Assembly: GCA_030045215.1 (NCBI GenBank)
Contig: JASIBJ010000606.1
Location: 1-8,042, forward strand
Origin: Streptosporangiaceae bacterium
GTDB taxonomy: Bacteria; Actinomycetota; Actinomycetes; Streptosporangiales; Streptosporangiaceae
DNA length: 8,042 nt
Direction of reading: 5' to 3'
The translations under genes and the position numbers were made by a program. Below, piece after piece: positions 6,370-8,042 of the stretch. How positions within the stretch are numbered: position 1 is the first letter of the stretch; every line of letters begins with the position of its first letter. The notes below the pieces were generated by a model, which was given only the letters and a program-made list of their open reading frames with translations, was not told where the DNA came from and ran no database searches.

Positions 6370-7632
6370 ATGACCGGCAACGGCGATGAGCTCAGGGTCG
6401 AGGGCGATGCCCGCCAGGCGCGCCCGTCGTCCAGCCTTCCGTCGCGCGGGAGGGGAACTAGCCGCGTCCGTACCCGCGTTCTCGGTACGCTCGCGGTCGC
6501 CCTCGCGGTCTGCCTGGTAGCCGTCTCGCTCACGGCCTACCTCACGTACCGCTCGGTATGGGACAGCATCCGCCGGATCCAGGTCAGTGGCCTCGGAACC
6601 CGGCCGCCGCAGTTCACCACCGCGATGAACATCCTGCTCATAGGGTCGGACAGCCGGTCCGGGGCGAACGCGAGCTTCGGGGCCGGCATCAGCGGCCAGC
6701 GGTCGGACACGATCATCATGCTGCACCTGGCGCCGGGCGGGCGCAGCGCGGTGGTGCTGAGCATCCCGCGCGATTCCGTCGTCCCGATCCTGTCCTGTCC
6801 CCCGGAGGCCGGGACTCCGGGCCAGGCGGCCCAGCCGGGCCAGGTCGAGCAGATCAACGCCACGTTCGCGTACGGCGGTCCTGGCTGCCTGTGGAAGACG
6901 GTGGAGCAGACCACCCATTTGCGCATCGACCACTTCATCGAGCTGAACTTCACCGGGTTCGAAAACGTGATCAACGACATCGGCGGGGTGAACATCTGCC
7001 TGCCATTCGCGATCAACGATCCGATGTCCAAGCTGCGCCTGGGGCCGGGCCGGCATCATGTCGGGGGCGCCGAGGCACTCGCGTTCTGGCGGGCGCGCTA
7101 CATCGGCCAGGGCTCTGACCTGCAGCGCATTGAGCGCGACCAGTATCTGATGGCGGCGGTCCTGCAGGGCGTGGAGCGCAGCGACCTGCTCGGCAGCCCG
7201 ACCAAGCTGCTGGCGGTCATCACCGACGCGGCCAGGTCCATGACGACTGATGCCGGGCTTGACCTGTCCACGCTGATTCACATCGTCGAGAGCCTGCGCC
7301 AGATGCAGCCCGGTGCGGTCCAGTTCATCGAGTTGCCGACCGCCGTGTACCCGGCCAATCCCGACTGGGTCCAGTGGCCGTCCGGTGATGGACAGCTATT
7401 CCGCGCGATCGCGCACGACTGGAGCCTCCCGCGGACCACGAGCAAGATCCCGTTGCGGCCGGCGGGTCCCGCCCTGGCTGCTTACGTCCTGTTGCACGGA
7501 CCCGCGGCGACGCACGGCTCGCTCGGCTCGCCCGGCCCGTCCAACCTGACCAGGCAGTATGGCGGCATTACCGGGAGCACGAACATCTGCCACAACAACC
7601 AGGCGTTCGCCGGGCCGCTGGGCGGCACCTGA
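6370..7632 (+). CDS. LCP family glycopolymer ligase, third tandem paralogue
   Basis: Counted from ATG 6370 the protein has 420 residues, with a membrane helix at about 36-58 and an extracytoplasmic LCP core. Motifs are NILLIGSDSR (87-96), RSDT (111-114), PRD (133-135), INATFAYGG (162-170), R241/R243 and RIERDQ (253-258). These positions equal those in the second paralogue. Extracytoplasmic cysteines are 143, 173, 210 and 407; Cys48 lies in the membrane helix. The protein lacks LytR_C. A short linker (about 360-390) leads to the shared tail (391-420), here ending GPLGGT. The start is uncertain: in-frame GTG 6325 and ATG 6340 would add 15 or 10 residues, and none of the three has a good ribosome binding site. 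ATG 6370 gives an N-terminus of the same length as the second paralogue and leaves the GTGACGGTTACGG element upstream. Function is as for the other LCP enzymes, with unknown glycan. Confidence 0.94.
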   Translation: MTGNGDELRVEGDARQARPSSSLPSRGRGTSRVRTRVLGTLAVALAVCLVAVSLTAYLTYRSVWDSIRRIQVSGLGTRPPQFTTAMNILLIGSDSRSGANASFGAGISGQRSDTIIMLHLAPGGRSAVVLSIPRDSVVPILSCPPEAGTPGQAAQPGQVEQINATFAYGGPGCLWKTVEQTTHLRIDHFIELNFTGFENVINDIGGVNICLPFAINDPMSKLRLGPGRHHVGGAEALAFWRARYIGQGSDLQRIERDQYLMAAVLQGVERSDLLGSPTKLLAVITDAARSMTTDAGLDLSTLIHIVESLRQMQPGAVQFIELPTAVYPANPDWVQWPSGDGQLFRAIAHDWSLPRTTSKIPLRPAGPALAAYVLLHGPAATHGSLGSPGPSNLTRQYGGITGSTNICHNNQAFAGPLGGT

Positions 7633-7636
7633 GCGC

Positions 7637-8042
7637 CTAGCGCCTGACCCAGACGCTGCGGACCGGCCCCGGCAGGTGTATCTCGTGATAGGCCTTCGAA
7701 CCGCCAGGCATCCGCTTCAGTATCTCGTTGACGGACCCGCCGGACCACGGCGCCGAACAGCCCACGTAGTAGGCCACCGACGGCGAGAAGACCACGCATG
7801 GCGGCCTGATCCCGTGGTCGCGCAGGTAGTTGGCCTTCCAGATAAAGGGCCGGACCGCCGCCGCGCTCGCGGTCTCGCGGACCAGCACGACGTGCTGGGT
7901 GACGGCGCCGACCAGGAGGAAGGCAGCCGCGATCGCGGCACCGACGCGCTTCAGGTCCGGCTTCGTGGCCAGCCAGACGACTCCATCGGCCGCGATGATC
8001 GCGAACAGCGCCCAGGTCGGCAGCAGATAGCGCGGGGCCCCG
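7637..8042 (-). CDS. Polytopic membrane protein, C-terminal part (cut by window edge), possibly GT-C-like
   Basis: The frame is open from position 8041 on the minus strand to the TAG at 7637-7639, giving the last 134 residues of a protein whose start lies beyond the right edge. Visible are PRYLLPTWALFAIIAADGVVW, ending in a hydrophobic helix, a short basic loop (KPDLKR), a second helix (about residues 33-53) and a soluble C-terminal domain of about 80 residues with Cys82 and Cys95. The RYLLP start of the helix and the order helix, basic loop, helix, soluble tail resemble the end of the large membrane protein at the left of the window and of ArnT/PMT-type glycosyltransferases generally. The catalytic part is not visible, so the enzyme call is tentative. 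The gene converges on the third LCP gene with a 4-nt gap between stops. Confidence 0.75.
   Translation of the reverse strand, partial: GAPRYLLPTWALFAIIAADGVVWLATKPDLKRVGAAIAAAFLLVGAVTQHVVLVRETASAAAVRPFIWKANYLRDHGIRPPCVVFSPSVAYYVGCSAPWSGGSVNEILKRMPGGSKAYHEIHLPGPVRSVWVRR

Noticed and set aside
6199..7281. 360-residue minus-strand frame opposite the third LCP gene
   Set aside because: Parallel antisense frames (for example 4034-4624 and 5374-5802) appear opposite the other LCP paralogues with matching sequence such as GERRVDLLDLARLG. They mirror the conserved LCP codons and are not independent genes.

Overview
The window comes from a high-GC actinobacterium. The evidence is strongly GC-rich codon third positions, TANNNT-type -10 elements, a probable leaderless GTG gene, an actinobacterial-looking initiator tRNA and LCP (LytR-CpsA-Psr) cell-wall ligases. 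I cannot name the genus from sequence alone.

Layout, left to right. At the left edge is the 5' end of an initiator tRNA-fMet on the minus strand, with a recognisable promoter (1-69). Next is a large minus-strand gene (97-2967) for a roughly 956-residue polytopic membrane protein that looks like a GT-C type glycosyltransferase. It carries a repetitive hydrophilic insert and a soluble C-terminal domain. A 241-bp divergent intergenic region (2968-3208) follows, with candidate promoters and short repeats. Then come three tandem plus-strand LCP paralogues (3209-4777, 4930-6231, 6370-7632). The window closes with the C-terminal part of a second minus-strand polytopic membrane protein (7637 to the edge), whose stop lies 4 nt from the stop of the third LCP gene.

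How the genes may work together. LCP enzymes move lipid-linked glycopolymers (teichoic acid, arabinogalactan or capsule-like chains) onto peptidoglycan outside the membrane. GT-C enzymes use polyprenyl-phosphate sugars to build or decorate glycans on the same face. Three LCP paralogues flanked by two GT-C-like proteins therefore suggest a surface-glycan modification and attachment locus. This is inference from family and context; the polymer is unknown.

Most distinctive signals. All three LCP proteins end in the same short tail, NL-x3-YGGI-[ST]-G-x3-IC followed by x5-F-[AS]-GP-x-G. The tail is retained although the region before it differs completely (LytR_C domain, Ser/Pro linker, or short linker). 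All three also share a four-cysteine pattern in the extracytoplasmic part, with the fourth cysteine in the tail. No mobile element, CRISPR array or defence system is visible, and no stretch of more than 300 bases lacks a gene.
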